A stretch of 64,000 bases of DNA from Trinickia violacea (GTDB lineage Bacteria > Pseudomonadota > Gammaproteobacteria > Burkholderiales > Burkholderiaceae): the NCBI RefSeq assembly GCF_005280735.1, contig NZ_CP040078.1:62001-126000 (forward strand), given 5' to 3'. Under the pieces are notes generated by a model. It saw only the letters and a list, made by a program, of their open reading frames with translations. It was not told the DNA's origin and ran no database searches. Shown here one piece after another: positions 8,815-15,783 of the stretch; positions within the stretch are counted from its first letter, which is position 1, and every line of letters begins with the position of its first letter. The translations under genes and the position numbers were made by a program.

Positions 8815-8871
8815 CGCGAGTCGTTCCAACCTGACGAATTCCGCCTCGAGCACGGTGCCGACTTCATCAGA

Positions 8872-8891
8872 CCGCGCGTGCTCACGCGCGG
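8872..8891. terminator. GC-rich hairpin between convergent genes
   Basis: CCGCGCGTG and CACGCGCGG form a perfect 9-bp inverted repeat with a 2-nt gap, so about 8 bp can pair around a 4-nt loop. It lies between the stop of the small membrane gene and the stop of andAa, where a bidirectional terminator is expected. There is no T-tract. Confidence 0.45.
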
Positions 8892-8898
8892 CCGGCGA

Positions 8899-10116
8899 TC
8901 AAAGCCGCGATAGCGGCTCGTTGGCGTCAATCAAGCGTTCTGCCGATACTTCGCGCCGGCTTTCGATCAAGCGGCGTGCAAATCGCAAGTCTCGCGCTGC
9001 ATCGACGCCGATGGCCGCCTTGACGCAATCCCCTTCGAGATAAAAGCGAATGAAGCTGCCGCCTTCGGATTGCCGGCGTTCGACGACCGTGTGCGCTGCG
9101 CTGGGGAAGCCGTAGATCTGCAGATTGACGCCGTGCTGATCGGACCAGAACCACGGCAACGGTTGATACTGCACCGCCTGCCCGAGCGCCGCCTTCGCCG
9201 CGCAAATGCCCTGATCCTGCGCGTTCTGCCATGACTCCAAGCGCAGCCGCCGCCCTGCCCATGCGTTGTGCGCGGCCGCGACATCGCCCGCCGCGAAGAT
9301 AAACGGATCGGACGTGCGGCATTGCTCGTCGACGATGATGCCCCCATCGCACGCAATGCCTGCGGCGCGCGCGACGTCGTCGTTGGGAATGAGCCCCACG
9401 CCGGTCACCACCGCATCGCAAACCAGCTCGCGACCGTCGCGCAGCGTGACCGCGAGCTTGCCGTCGGCCTGCCGCGTGAAGCCCGTCACCTCCGCGCCGA
9501 GCAGCACGGGCACACCATGCGAAGCGTGAAGCTCGGCGAGGTAAGCGGAGACGTCGGGCGGAACGGTGCGCTCGCACAGCCGCCGAGCGCTCTCGACAAC
9601 CGTCGCATGGCCGCCCATCTTGCGGCACGTCGCAGCCACCTCCAAACCGATCCAGCCGCCGCCGATCACGACCAGCGACGCGCCCGGCTGCAACAACGGA
9701 CGCAACGCCAGCGCGTCGTCGAGCGTGCGCAGCCGGTAGATGCCTGGCAGGTCGGCGCCCGGCACGCTCAGCTCGCGTGCGCGTCCACCCGTGCAGAAGA
9801 TCAGCGCGTCGTAACGCAGCGTTTCTCCGCCGTCTAGCGTGACGCGCTTGGCCTCGGGTTGCAGCGCCGTGATCCGGACGTTGCTCCGCCAATCCAGTGC
9901 AAGATCGGCGAGGTCGTTTGCGCCGAACAGATGCGTGCTTTCGGTCGGCTTCTCGCCGGTCAACACCGCCTTGGAGAGCGGCGGACGCTCGTAAGGCGGA
10001 TGCGATTCGTCGCCGACCAGAACGATGCGTCCGCCAAATCCTTCCTTGCGCAGCGTGCGCGCCGCCCAGCCGCCCGCCTGCCCCGCGCCGGCCACGATGA
10101 TCGTGGATTCGCTCAT
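8899..10116 (-). CDS. andAa: Anthranilate dioxygenase ferredoxin reductase component
   Basis: The 405-residue FAD/NADH-dependent reductase has an N-terminal FAD motif (IVAGAGQAGGWAARTLR), a second Rossmann motif for NADH (LVVIGGGWIGLEVAA, about 148-162) and the FAAGDVAAAH segment near residue 275. It belongs to the class of Rieske oxygenase reductases that pass electrons from NADH to a Rieske ferredoxin. It is the last gene of the operon andAc-andAd-andAb-andAa, the order described for Burkholderia cepacia DBO1. The ATG at 10116 has GAGG 9 nt upstream. Confidence 0.85.
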   Translation of the reverse strand: MSESTIIVAGAGQAGGWAARTLRKEGFGGRIVLVGDESHPPYERPPLSKAVLTGEKPTESTHLFGANDLADLALDWRSNVRITALQPEAKRVTLDGGETLRYDALIFCTGGRARELSVPGADLPGIYRLRTLDDALALRPLLQPGASLVVIGGGWIGLEVAATCRKMGGHATVVESARRLCERTVPPDVSAYLAELHASHGVPVLLGAEVTGFTRQADGKLAVTLRDGRELVCDAVVTGVGLIPNDDVARAAGIACDGGIIVDEQCRTSDPFIFAAGDVAAAHNAWAGRRLRLESWQNAQDQGICAAKAALGQAVQYQPLPWFWSDQHGVNLQIYGFPSAAHTVVERRQSEGGSFIRFYLEGDCVKAAIGVDAARDLRFARRLIESRREVSAERLIDANEPLSRL

Positions 10117-10143
10117 GTGCTCAACCTCGCCGATGACGAACAC

Positions 10144-10476
10144 TCACTGGGCCAGCGCGATGCGCGGCAGAACCTGAACCGCCACACGCCCCGCTTCGAC
10201 ACGTAGCGGATACGTCTGCACGGCTTTCTCGCAAGGCGCCTTGCGAGCTTCGCCCGTGCGCAGATCGAAAAGCCCTTGATGAAGCGGACATTCGACGCAG
10301 CCATCCTCGACGAAGCCCTCGGATAGCGGCGCCGTTTCGTGCGTGCAGAGATCGTGCAGCGCAAACAGTTCGTCGCCCACGCGGAAAATCGCGATCGCTA
10401 CGCCATCCGCGCTCACGGCGCTCGGTTCGTCTTCGACAAAATCGTCGAACGCGCCGATGTCATGCCAGGTGCTCAT
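10144..10476 (-). CDS. andAb: Rieske ferredoxin of anthranilate dioxygenase
   Basis: The 110-residue protein binds a Rieske [2Fe-2S] cluster through CTH (in ALHDLCTHETAPLSEG, about residues 44-46) and CPLH (in VECPLHQGLFDL, about 63-66). It carries electrons from the AndAa reductase to the terminal oxygenase AndAcAd. It lies 14 nt after the small-subunit gene and 27 nt before the reductase gene. Confidence 0.88.
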   Translation of the reverse strand: MSTWHDIGAFDDFVEDEPSAVSADGVAIAIFRVGDELFALHDLCTHETAPLSEGFVEDGCVECPLHQGLFDLRTGEARKAPCEKAVQTYPLRVEAGRVAVQVLPRIALAQ

Positions 10477-10490
10477 ATGCGGCTCCTTCT

Positions 10491-10967
10491 TCAGATCGGG
10501 GTGGCGAGCAAGGTCTGGACACGCGACGTGTCGTAGACCACGCGTTTTTCGCTAAACAGCCACACGCCATCGCGTTTGACGACGGTGTCCCGATAGCAGC
10601 CGGCCTGATAGACGACGGAGTCGCCTGCTGCGCCGGTACTCACCACGATGTAGCTGGAGGTCGTCTTGATCTCGTCGTCGTTCATCTCGTCGATGACGAG
10701 GCCGCCCAGCGCATGACGATAGGTGTGCGCCTCGAAGATGTTCGCGTGACGCAGCGCGACGATGCGGTCGCGCATCATCTTGCGGTTGCGGCAGTAAATA
10801 ATGGGCGCCGGCAGCCCGCGGTCCGCGTTCTCCTTCGAGACGATCGTGTAGCTCGCGTCTTCCGTGAAGAAGTCCGGCCATGCTTCGAGCTTTCCGCTGT
10901 CGATCGCGTGGGCGTAACGGTGCTGAAGCGCGCTCAGTTCGAGCCAGCATTGCAGATGCTTATCCAT
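10491..10967 (-). CDS. andAd: Anthranilate dioxygenase small (beta) subunit
   Basis: The 158-residue protein is a ring-hydroxylating dioxygenase beta subunit of the NTF2-like fold. It has the family's early WPDFFTEDASYTI segment and a C-terminal GVWLFSEKRVVYDTS segment. It has no cofactor and stabilises the alpha3beta3 oxygenase. The start is 1 nt after the stop of the large subunit, so coupling is expected. The nearest family alternatives are salicylate 5-hydroxylase small subunits. Confidence 0.85.
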   Translation of the reverse strand: MDKHLQCWLELSALQHRYAHAIDSGKLEAWPDFFTEDASYTIVSKENADRGLPAPIIYCRNRKMMRDRIVALRHANIFEAHTYRHALGGLVIDEMNDDEIKTTSSYIVVSTGAAGDSVVYQAGCYRDTVVKRDGVWLFSEKRVVYDTSRVQTLLATPI

Positions 10968-10968
10968 G

Positions 10969-12255
10969 TCAGTAGCCCATCGCCTTCTGATATCCGGTCC
11001 AGAATCGGCGGATCAAGTTTTCGGTGATATTGCTGTTGGTCTGCTCCGGAGCGTCGAGCCCCATGCCGATATACGACGTCTTGTCGCCATCGCGCACCGT
11101 GCCGCGCTGAACGAGCTCCGTCGCCTCGGTGTCTTCCATCGAGATGTAGCCGGCGGGACCCACGAGATTCGTCTGCAGCAGACGCAGATCGCGCAGTTCC
11201 TGCGTGTCGTCTTCGTAGCCGAAGAAGTGGAAGATCAGCTCGAAATTGTTCGGGCCTTTAGGCAGCAATTGCCGCGCAACCAGCGTGTTGTGGATCTGCT
11301 GAATGACGAGCTGCGGGAAAATCGGCTGGATGTGATTCGTGCAATCCTCGTCGAATTCGGAGATCTGCCCGAGCACCGCGGGATCTTCGAGCGCGAAACC
11401 CTCTTGCATCGAGCGGATTTTCTGGTCGGTGTACGCCGTTGCCGTATTCGTATCCGCGAGCGGCTTGGTCACGGTGATCAGGCTGTGCAGGCCATGCGTC
11501 TCGTCGGGAATCGAGCGCGCGCTCATGCCGACACGGAAAATGTTGAAGGTCGTATGGAACAAGTGCAGGAGACTCGCGTGATACGGGTCCTTCACGTTCT
11601 CAAAATAGAGCTTCCAGTTCGACTTCGAATATTGGCGCGTGCAGCCCAGGAACTGAATCGGCTTGTGGAATACGCGGTCGACCCACGGCCGCATCTGCGG
11701 ACCGATGTAGTCGACAAGCGGCGGCGTCTCGTCGCTGAACGTCGCGAACACCAGCCCCTTGTATTCCTCGACGCGCAGCTTCTGCAGACCGTGTTCGGCC
11801 GGACTGAATGCCTTGGCCATGCCGATCAGCATCGTGCTGCCCTGCTTCTGTCCGCGCCTGAACGGCACGCCCTGCAGGTCGCCTTCGCACGAGTAGTTCC
11901 ACTGGTGATAAACGCAGGTATGCGACGACGCATTGCCGTATTTCTCGCGGCACACGACCGCGCCGCGATGCGCGCAGCGGTTCACCCAGCACGCAAAGCC
12001 GTTCGCGGTGCGGGTGACGACGACGGGCGTGTCGCCGACAAACGTGCTCTTGAAATCGTTGACGTTGGGAATTTCGCAAGCGAGCGCAACGAAACTCCAA
12101 TGCGGGCCGCGATAGATGCGCTCCTGCTCGCGCTCGTAGACTTCCTGCGAGCTGAAAACGCTATAGGGAACGCATGAGCCGTCGGGCTGGGGAAACGCGA
12201 CGCGCCGTTCCGCTGCGCGCTGCGTGAGCTCTGCAAGTTCTGCCGCTTCTGACAT
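10969..12255 (-). CDS. andAc: Anthranilate 1,2-dioxygenase large (alpha) subunit
   Basis: The 428-residue oxygenase alpha subunit has an N-terminal Rieske domain with CAH and CVYH ligand pairs (NRCAHRGAVVC and HTCVYHQW, about residues 85-115). Its C-terminal catalytic domain contains NVKDPYHASLLHLFH, giving the two His of the mononuclear iron site. The ATG at 12255 has GGAGA 7 nt upstream. With AndAd, AndAb and AndAa it should convert anthranilate to catechol. Specificity is inferred from the gene order and the divergent AraC/XylS regulator; NagGH-type salicylate 5-hydroxylase is the main alternative because it is close in sequence. Confidence 0.82.
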   Translation of the reverse strand: MSEAAELAELTQRAAERRVAFPQPDGSCVPYSVFSSQEVYEREQERIYRGPHWSFVALACEIPNVNDFKSTFVGDTPVVVTRTANGFACWVNRCAHRGAVVCREKYGNASSHTCVYHQWNYSCEGDLQGVPFRRGQKQGSTMLIGMAKAFSPAEHGLQKLRVEEYKGLVFATFSDETPPLVDYIGPQMRPWVDRVFHKPIQFLGCTRQYSKSNWKLYFENVKDPYHASLLHLFHTTFNIFRVGMSARSIPDETHGLHSLITVTKPLADTNTATAYTDQKIRSMQEGFALEDPAVLGQISEFDEDCTNHIQPIFPQLVIQQIHNTLVARQLLPKGPNNFELIFHFFGYEDDTQELRDLRLLQTNLVGPAGYISMEDTEATELVQRGTVRDGDKTSYIGMGLDAPEQTNSNITENLIRRFWTGYQKAMGY

Positions 12256-12557
12256 TGAATGTCTCCGTATCAGGTCGTTGTGGGGCAAATCTTAAGAACA
12301 CCTTTTTTCTACCGCTATCCGAAACCGGCGAATTGCTCGCCAGTACTATCCGTTTTTTGCGAGCACGGAAGCCTTCATGGATTGCGGCGACGCAACAAGG
12401 CCGTATTCATCGAATGAATGGACGCACGCGCCAAAGCGCATTCGAATGCCGTCCTGACGCGAACCATTTTTTCTGACAAAATCGAGCCATCCCTACGTTC
12501 GCAGCCGTTTGTTTTCAGGAATCCTTCCATTGCGGCGCGACGACTCGGAGAAAATCG
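12256..12557. promoter_or_regulatory. Divergent promoter region andAc/andR
   Basis: This 302-bp AT-richer spacer separates the dioxygenase operon from its regulator and holds no gene. It contains an interrupted inverted repeat (TGCTCGC at 12334-12340 and GCGAGCA at 12359-12365) and a 12-bp palindrome GCATTCGAATGC (12438-12449). Either could be an AraC/XylS-family operator or part of a promoter. No clear sigma-70 boxes were assigned. Confidence 0.45.
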
Positions 12558-13586
12558 ATGCCGCTGTCCCCCAAAAGCGAGGCACTGTCGGGGCTCTACC
12601 GCAATTGCCTGTTTCGTTCCGACGTTCGCGTGAACGTCCACGATCAGGTTGCGCACGAGCTTGCCGATCACGTCTTGCGTTGGAAACGAGGCGCGCCCGA
12701 TGCCGCTCTGTTCAAAGGCGAACTGAATCAGCTCACGGTGTACGCGTTGCAATACGGGGCGGACGTCGAAGTCGTCCCGAGCCCGTTCGACGATTTCGCG
12801 CTGGTCCATACCTCGCTGCAAGGCGGGGCCGAAATCGAAGCCGATGGACACACGCTCAACGTGTCCGAAGGGCGTACCGCGATACTCGCGCCGCGCGATC
12901 GCCTGCGGATGCGCTGGTATGCCGGCACGCGGCAATTGATCATCAAGATTCCGAATGCGCTGTTGCGTGCCGCGACGGCGCAAGATGCCGCTCATGAAAC
13001 CGGCCTGGTGCCCGGCTATCTCGTGCCGCGCGAACTGAATCTGCAATGGGACCTGCTCGTGCAATCGCTGCTCGGGCTGCTCTCGATCGAGCAGGCGTCC
13101 TCCGTGGACCCATCGTGGCGCGATCATTTCGAGCGCAACATCGCTTTGTTCCTGCTCGCTCATCAGCCGACAGCGCCGCTTTCGCCAGTCGCGCCAATCG
13201 GTTCGGCGCTCGAAGCGGCCGCCCACGGCCACGGGAGCTTCGACGATTACGCGGGCGCTTCGCGCCACACCGATGCGTTGCTGGAATACGCGAATGCGAA
13301 GCTCTCCGCTCCGGTGTCGCTCGAAGATCTTGCCAACGCCGTCGGGGTCAGCGTGCGTTCGTTGAACGCATTGTGTCAGCGGCACTTCGGCGTCGCGCCG
13401 ATGACCTTGCTGCGCAATATGCGGCTCGATGCCGTTCGGGCGCATCTCCTGCTCGCGCCCAATGCAAGCGTGACCGAAACCGCGCTGGCTTACGGCTTCG
13501 GTCACTTGGGCCGCTTCTCGGCCTACTATCAGGCGCGCTTCAACGAATTGCCGCGCGAGACGCAAAGAAAATCCGGAGTCCTTTAA
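12558..13586 (+). CDS. andR: AraC/XylS family activator of the anthranilate operon
   Basis: The 342-residue protein has an N-terminal AraC-binding-like ligand domain and a C-terminal AraC HTH (about residues 235-335). This holds LEDLANAVGVSVRSLNALCQRHFG and TETALAYGFGHLGRFSAYYQARF, the two helices of XylS/AraC regulators. It is divergent from andAc, the arrangement known for andR in B. cepacia DBO1, where AndR activates the operon with anthranilate. The ATG has GGAGA 7 nt upstream. Confidence 0.8.
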   Translation: MPLSPKSEALSGLYRNCLFRSDVRVNVHDQVAHELADHVLRWKRGAPDAALFKGELNQLTVYALQYGADVEVVPSPFDDFALVHTSLQGGAEIEADGHTLNVSEGRTAILAPRDRLRMRWYAGTRQLIIKIPNALLRAATAQDAAHETGLVPGYLVPRELNLQWDLLVQSLLGLLSIEQASSVDPSWRDHFERNIALFLLAHQPTAPLSPVAPIGSALEAAAHGHGSFDDYAGASRHTDALLEYANAKLSAPVSLEDLANAVGVSVRSLNALCQRHFGVAPMTLLRNMRLDAVRAHLLLAPNASVTETALAYGFGHLGRFSAYYQARFNELPRETQRKSGVL

Positions 13587-13756
13587 GCGCGCTGGCGGGA
13601 AATTCGCCAGAATGCCGGCTGGCGCGCCGGAAATGCGCCCTCTGCAAGCTCGGGTGGCTGCTGCTATGCTCGTCGTTCGCATTCGAGCCGGACGCAATCC
13701 GGCGTCCCGCTAGTCGAATCGAAACTCACCGTCTTGACCGAACAATGGAGGTTGCT

Positions 13757-14050
13757 GTGGCAAAAGGATATTGGGTTTCCGCTTATCGGAAGATTCTGGA
13801 CCCCGAGGGGTTGGCCGCTTATGCAAAGCTCGCCACGCCCGCGATTCAGGACGGGGGCGGACGGTTTCTCACTCGCAGCGTAGCGGTGTATGCGAGCGGC
13901 GTGGGCATTCAGGAACGTACGGTTGTCGTCGAGTTCGACAGTCTCGATAGCGCACTCAGCACTTATAAAAGCGACGCGTATCAAGCGGCCCTCGCCGCGC
14001 TCGGCAATTCGGTCGAACGCGATTTTCGGATTATTGAAGGTACCGAATAA
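13757..14050 (+). CDS. DUF1330 domain protein
   Basis: The 97-residue protein reads (V)AKGYWVSAYRKILDPEG, the standard opening of the DUF1330 (dimeric alpha/beta barrel) family, and ends with AALGNSVERDFRIIEGTE. The GTG at 13757 is chosen because a strong GGAGG lies 5 nt upstream. An ATG 12 nt earlier overlaps that ribosome site. The family role is unclear. It lies downstream of andR, separated by 170 nt. Confidence 0.85.
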   Translation: MAKGYWVSAYRKILDPEGLAAYAKLATPAIQDGGGRFLTRSVAVYASGVGIQERTVVVEFDSLDSALSTYKSDAYQAALAALGNSVERDFRIIEGTE

Positions 14051-14060
14051 GCGCATCGCG

Positions 14061-14114
14061 TGAATGTGAACGACGCGCCGCCGCTGATGCGGCGGCGCCG
14101 TCGGATCACATTCA
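14061..14114. terminator. Long hairpin between convergent genes
   Basis: A 54-nt near-perfect hairpin: outer arms TGAATGTGA/TCACATTCA, then CGAC/GTCG, then an inner perfect 10-bp stem GCGCCGCCGC/GCGGCGGCGC around a TGAT loop, with only small internal mismatches. It lies 11 nt after the DUF1330 stop and before the convergent gene ending at 14187. It probably ends transcription from both sides, though there is no T-run. Confidence 0.7.
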
Positions 14115-14186
14115 GCGGCGCGAATTCGCGTCGCGCAGTCATCGCGCACTCATTGCGCACACAGTCAGGCGCGTGCCGCGGCGATA

Positions 14187-14531
14187 TCAAATGCTGCGCC
14201 CCGCCCGTATCAGTTCCCTCCAACTCCGCGCCACATTCAACAACGACCGTTTCGGCGGCTGAACGCCCGCTTGTCGATGCGCCATCTGCTGCAGATCGTG
14301 CCAGTCCTCCTCCAACGAGCGCGCATGATGGTCGGGTGAGAACGGCCATTCGATTGCGACAGCTCGCACGTGCGCGGCGTGCCGGCCGTTCTCAAACCTC
14401 TCCAGGTAGTCGTTGATCGCGGACGCCTCGCGCAGCGCCATGTCCCGGGAGCCCATGGCAACGAAGTCTTCAACGCCTTCGATATGGACGCACCACAACG
14501 GATCGCTCACTTCCCTCCTCCATATCGTCAC
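14187..14531 (-). CDS. Hypothetical protein coupled to the ATP-grasp gene
   Basis: The 114-residue protein starts at a GTG that overlaps the upstream stop codon (GTGA), which argues strongly that it is translated together with the ATP-grasp gene. It is rich in Trp, Glu, Asp and His (DPLWCVHIEGVEDF, SLEEDWHDLQQM) with no signal peptide or membrane helix. I do not recognise a family. Its position suggests a role in glycan synthesis with its neighbour. Confidence 0.55.
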   Translation of the reverse strand: MTIWRREVSDPLWCVHIEGVEDFVAMGSRDMALREASAINDYLERFENGRHAAHVRAVAIEWPFSPDHHARSLEEDWHDLQQMAHRQAGVQPPKRSLLNVARSWRELIRAGRSI

Positions 14532-15313
14532 GCCGGTTTCAGCCGTTCCCATTTCAAGTCCGAAAAGCAAGGTCCCTGGGTTGCCTCACCGAATTTCACA
14601 TCGTTGCTCAGATAGCCCTCCCGAGAAAGCTCACCCGTCGACATGTCGACGGGCACGCAAATCTCGCTCGCAGTGTGAACGTGGGTATCCTCCGCGCGTC
14701 CGAGACGCAAGAAACAGGCTCGGATGGAGATGGCGCCGGCGTCGTCGACCACCGTCGTGAAGCGCAGGGTCGCCACAGGCTTTGACGCAAAGCGATCGAG
14801 CCACGCGTGCTGGCGAATGAATCGCTGCATGACGCCGTTACCGAGCGCCTTGATCGCATCGACACTGAACGTGCTCCTATCGAAGATGAACACCCCTTTG
14901 CCTTGCCCGGTTCCGTCCAGCTTGAACACGATTTTCTCGGATTGCCGGAAGACGATGTCTTCGATCGCGCGCTCGGAAACCACCACATTTTGAGCGGTGA
15001 GAAACAGACCGTTCACGAAGTAGGCTCTATCCGGAAAGGCGTCGCTATCGAAGATCGAACGCCTTAGCGGCTTCAGCGCGAATATTTTTCCGTACCACCC
15101 TTTCATGCTCGGTACCACCACGCCGCCGTAGTAGTTATCCGGAATCCAGCCTTCCTTGAACGTTCCGCTAAACACTGCGTAGACGCGCAGCCAGGGCGCG
15201 TATAGCACGTCGCCAAAGACGTCCCGTGCATAGGTGTCCGCCAGATTCAGGATCGACGGGTCGGCGCGGCCGTAGTGCTTCTCCAATAGCTTGAGCACCC
15301 TTGCGGCCCGCAT
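14528..15313 (-). CDS. ATP-grasp enzyme, sugar-transfer-associated type
   Basis: The 261-residue protein contains the ATP-grasp glycine loop in IVFKLDGTGQGKGVFIF and preceding conserved text (GWIPDNYYGGVVVPSMKGW, AYFVNGLFLTAQNVVVSE). This pattern fits the sugar-transfer-associated ATP-grasp family found in exopolysaccharide loci; the acceptor is unknown. The ATG at 15313 is preferred. An in-frame GTG at 15406 with GGAGG 11 nt upstream would add 31 residues, but those lie inside an opposite-strand TupA-like remnant. The next gene overlaps its stop by 4 nt. Confidence 0.65.
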   Translation of the reverse strand: MRAARVLKLLEKHYGRADPSILNLADTYARDVFGDVLYAPWLRVYAVFSGTFKEGWIPDNYYGGVVVPSMKGWYGKIFALKPLRRSIFDSDAFPDRAYFVNGLFLTAQNVVVSERAIEDIVFRQSEKIVFKLDGTGQGKGVFIFDRSTFSVDAIKALGNGVMQRFIRQHAWLDRFASKPVATLRFTTVVDDAGAISIRACFLRLGRAEDTHVHTASEICVPVDMSTGELSREGYLSNDVKFGEATQGPCFSDLKWERLKPA

Positions 15314-15325
15314 GGCATGGTCCCG

Positions 15326-15596
15326 GTGAAACTTGAACCGAGCCACCTTGGAGATCGTCAGAGACAAGGCGCAGACGTCGTTCGAGAATTTGCAGCGTCT
15401 CGCCACTCAATGGTTAGCCTCCGACTTCTATAAGGTCGCACGCGAAAACCACTATCGGCAAATCAAGCCTCGCCTCTTCTTCGAGCATCTCCTGACGTTC
15501 ACACCCGGGGCCGGCGTGTTGCCCTTTACGCCTGACCACATCGACTACGAGTGGGGGAAGCTCCTAAGCGAAACTTCCGGGCGCCAGCCTCTCTAA
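15326..15596 (+). pseudogene. TupA-like ATP-grasp fragment
   Basis: The open frame ending at 15596 reads ATLEIVRDKAQ, then WLASDFYKVARENHYRQIKP and RLFFEHLL, typical of the middle of TupA-like ATP-grasp proteins of teichuronic-acid and polysaccharide loci. Just upstream a different frame reads VKLEPSH (15326-15346), resembling the family's VLKPNHGSG strand. The gene therefore appears 5'-truncated and frameshifted. Only about 85 residues survive of a normal 280 or so. It probably decayed after the rearrangements that joined it to the convergent ATP-grasp gene. Confidence 0.55.
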
Positions 15597-15641
15597 CGCG
15601 ACCTATTCCCCGCCGCCAAGGCAAGCAGGGAATAGGTCGCG
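15597..15641. repeat. Perfect 14-bp inverted repeat at the TupA remnant/IS630 junction
   Basis: CGCGACCTATTCCC (15597-15610) and GGGAATAGGTCGCG (15628-15641) are exact reverse complements around a 17-nt loop. The right arm is part of the IS630 transposase remnant; the left arm begins at the last base of the TupA remnant's stop codon region. It could be a terminator, but it looks more like an inverted duplication of IS sequence at a rearrangement joint. Confidence 0.75.
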
Positions 15642-15735
15642 GCGCTTCGTCACCTGAACCAATGAGACGATCGATGCCGAACTCGCCGATCTATTGGCCG
15701 GGTACGGCATCGAATTTCAAACGAATTTCTCGTGA
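15622..15735 (+). mobile_element. IS630-family transposase 3' remnant (left copy)
   Basis: Translation gives QAGNRSRRFVT, a stop, then TNETIDAELADLLAGYG and IEFQTNFS ending at 15735. This matches the C-terminus of IS630-type transposases (QAKYRWRRFVTW...LLAGYGxxFQINF). The in-frame TGA stands where Trp (TGG) is expected, so it is a nonsense change. Only the last 38 or so codons remain. It points toward the GH85-like gene. Confidence 0.7.
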
Positions 15736-15783
15736 ATACTTACCCCATCTCACGACTGCGACAGAACCCAATTCTCTGCTCGC

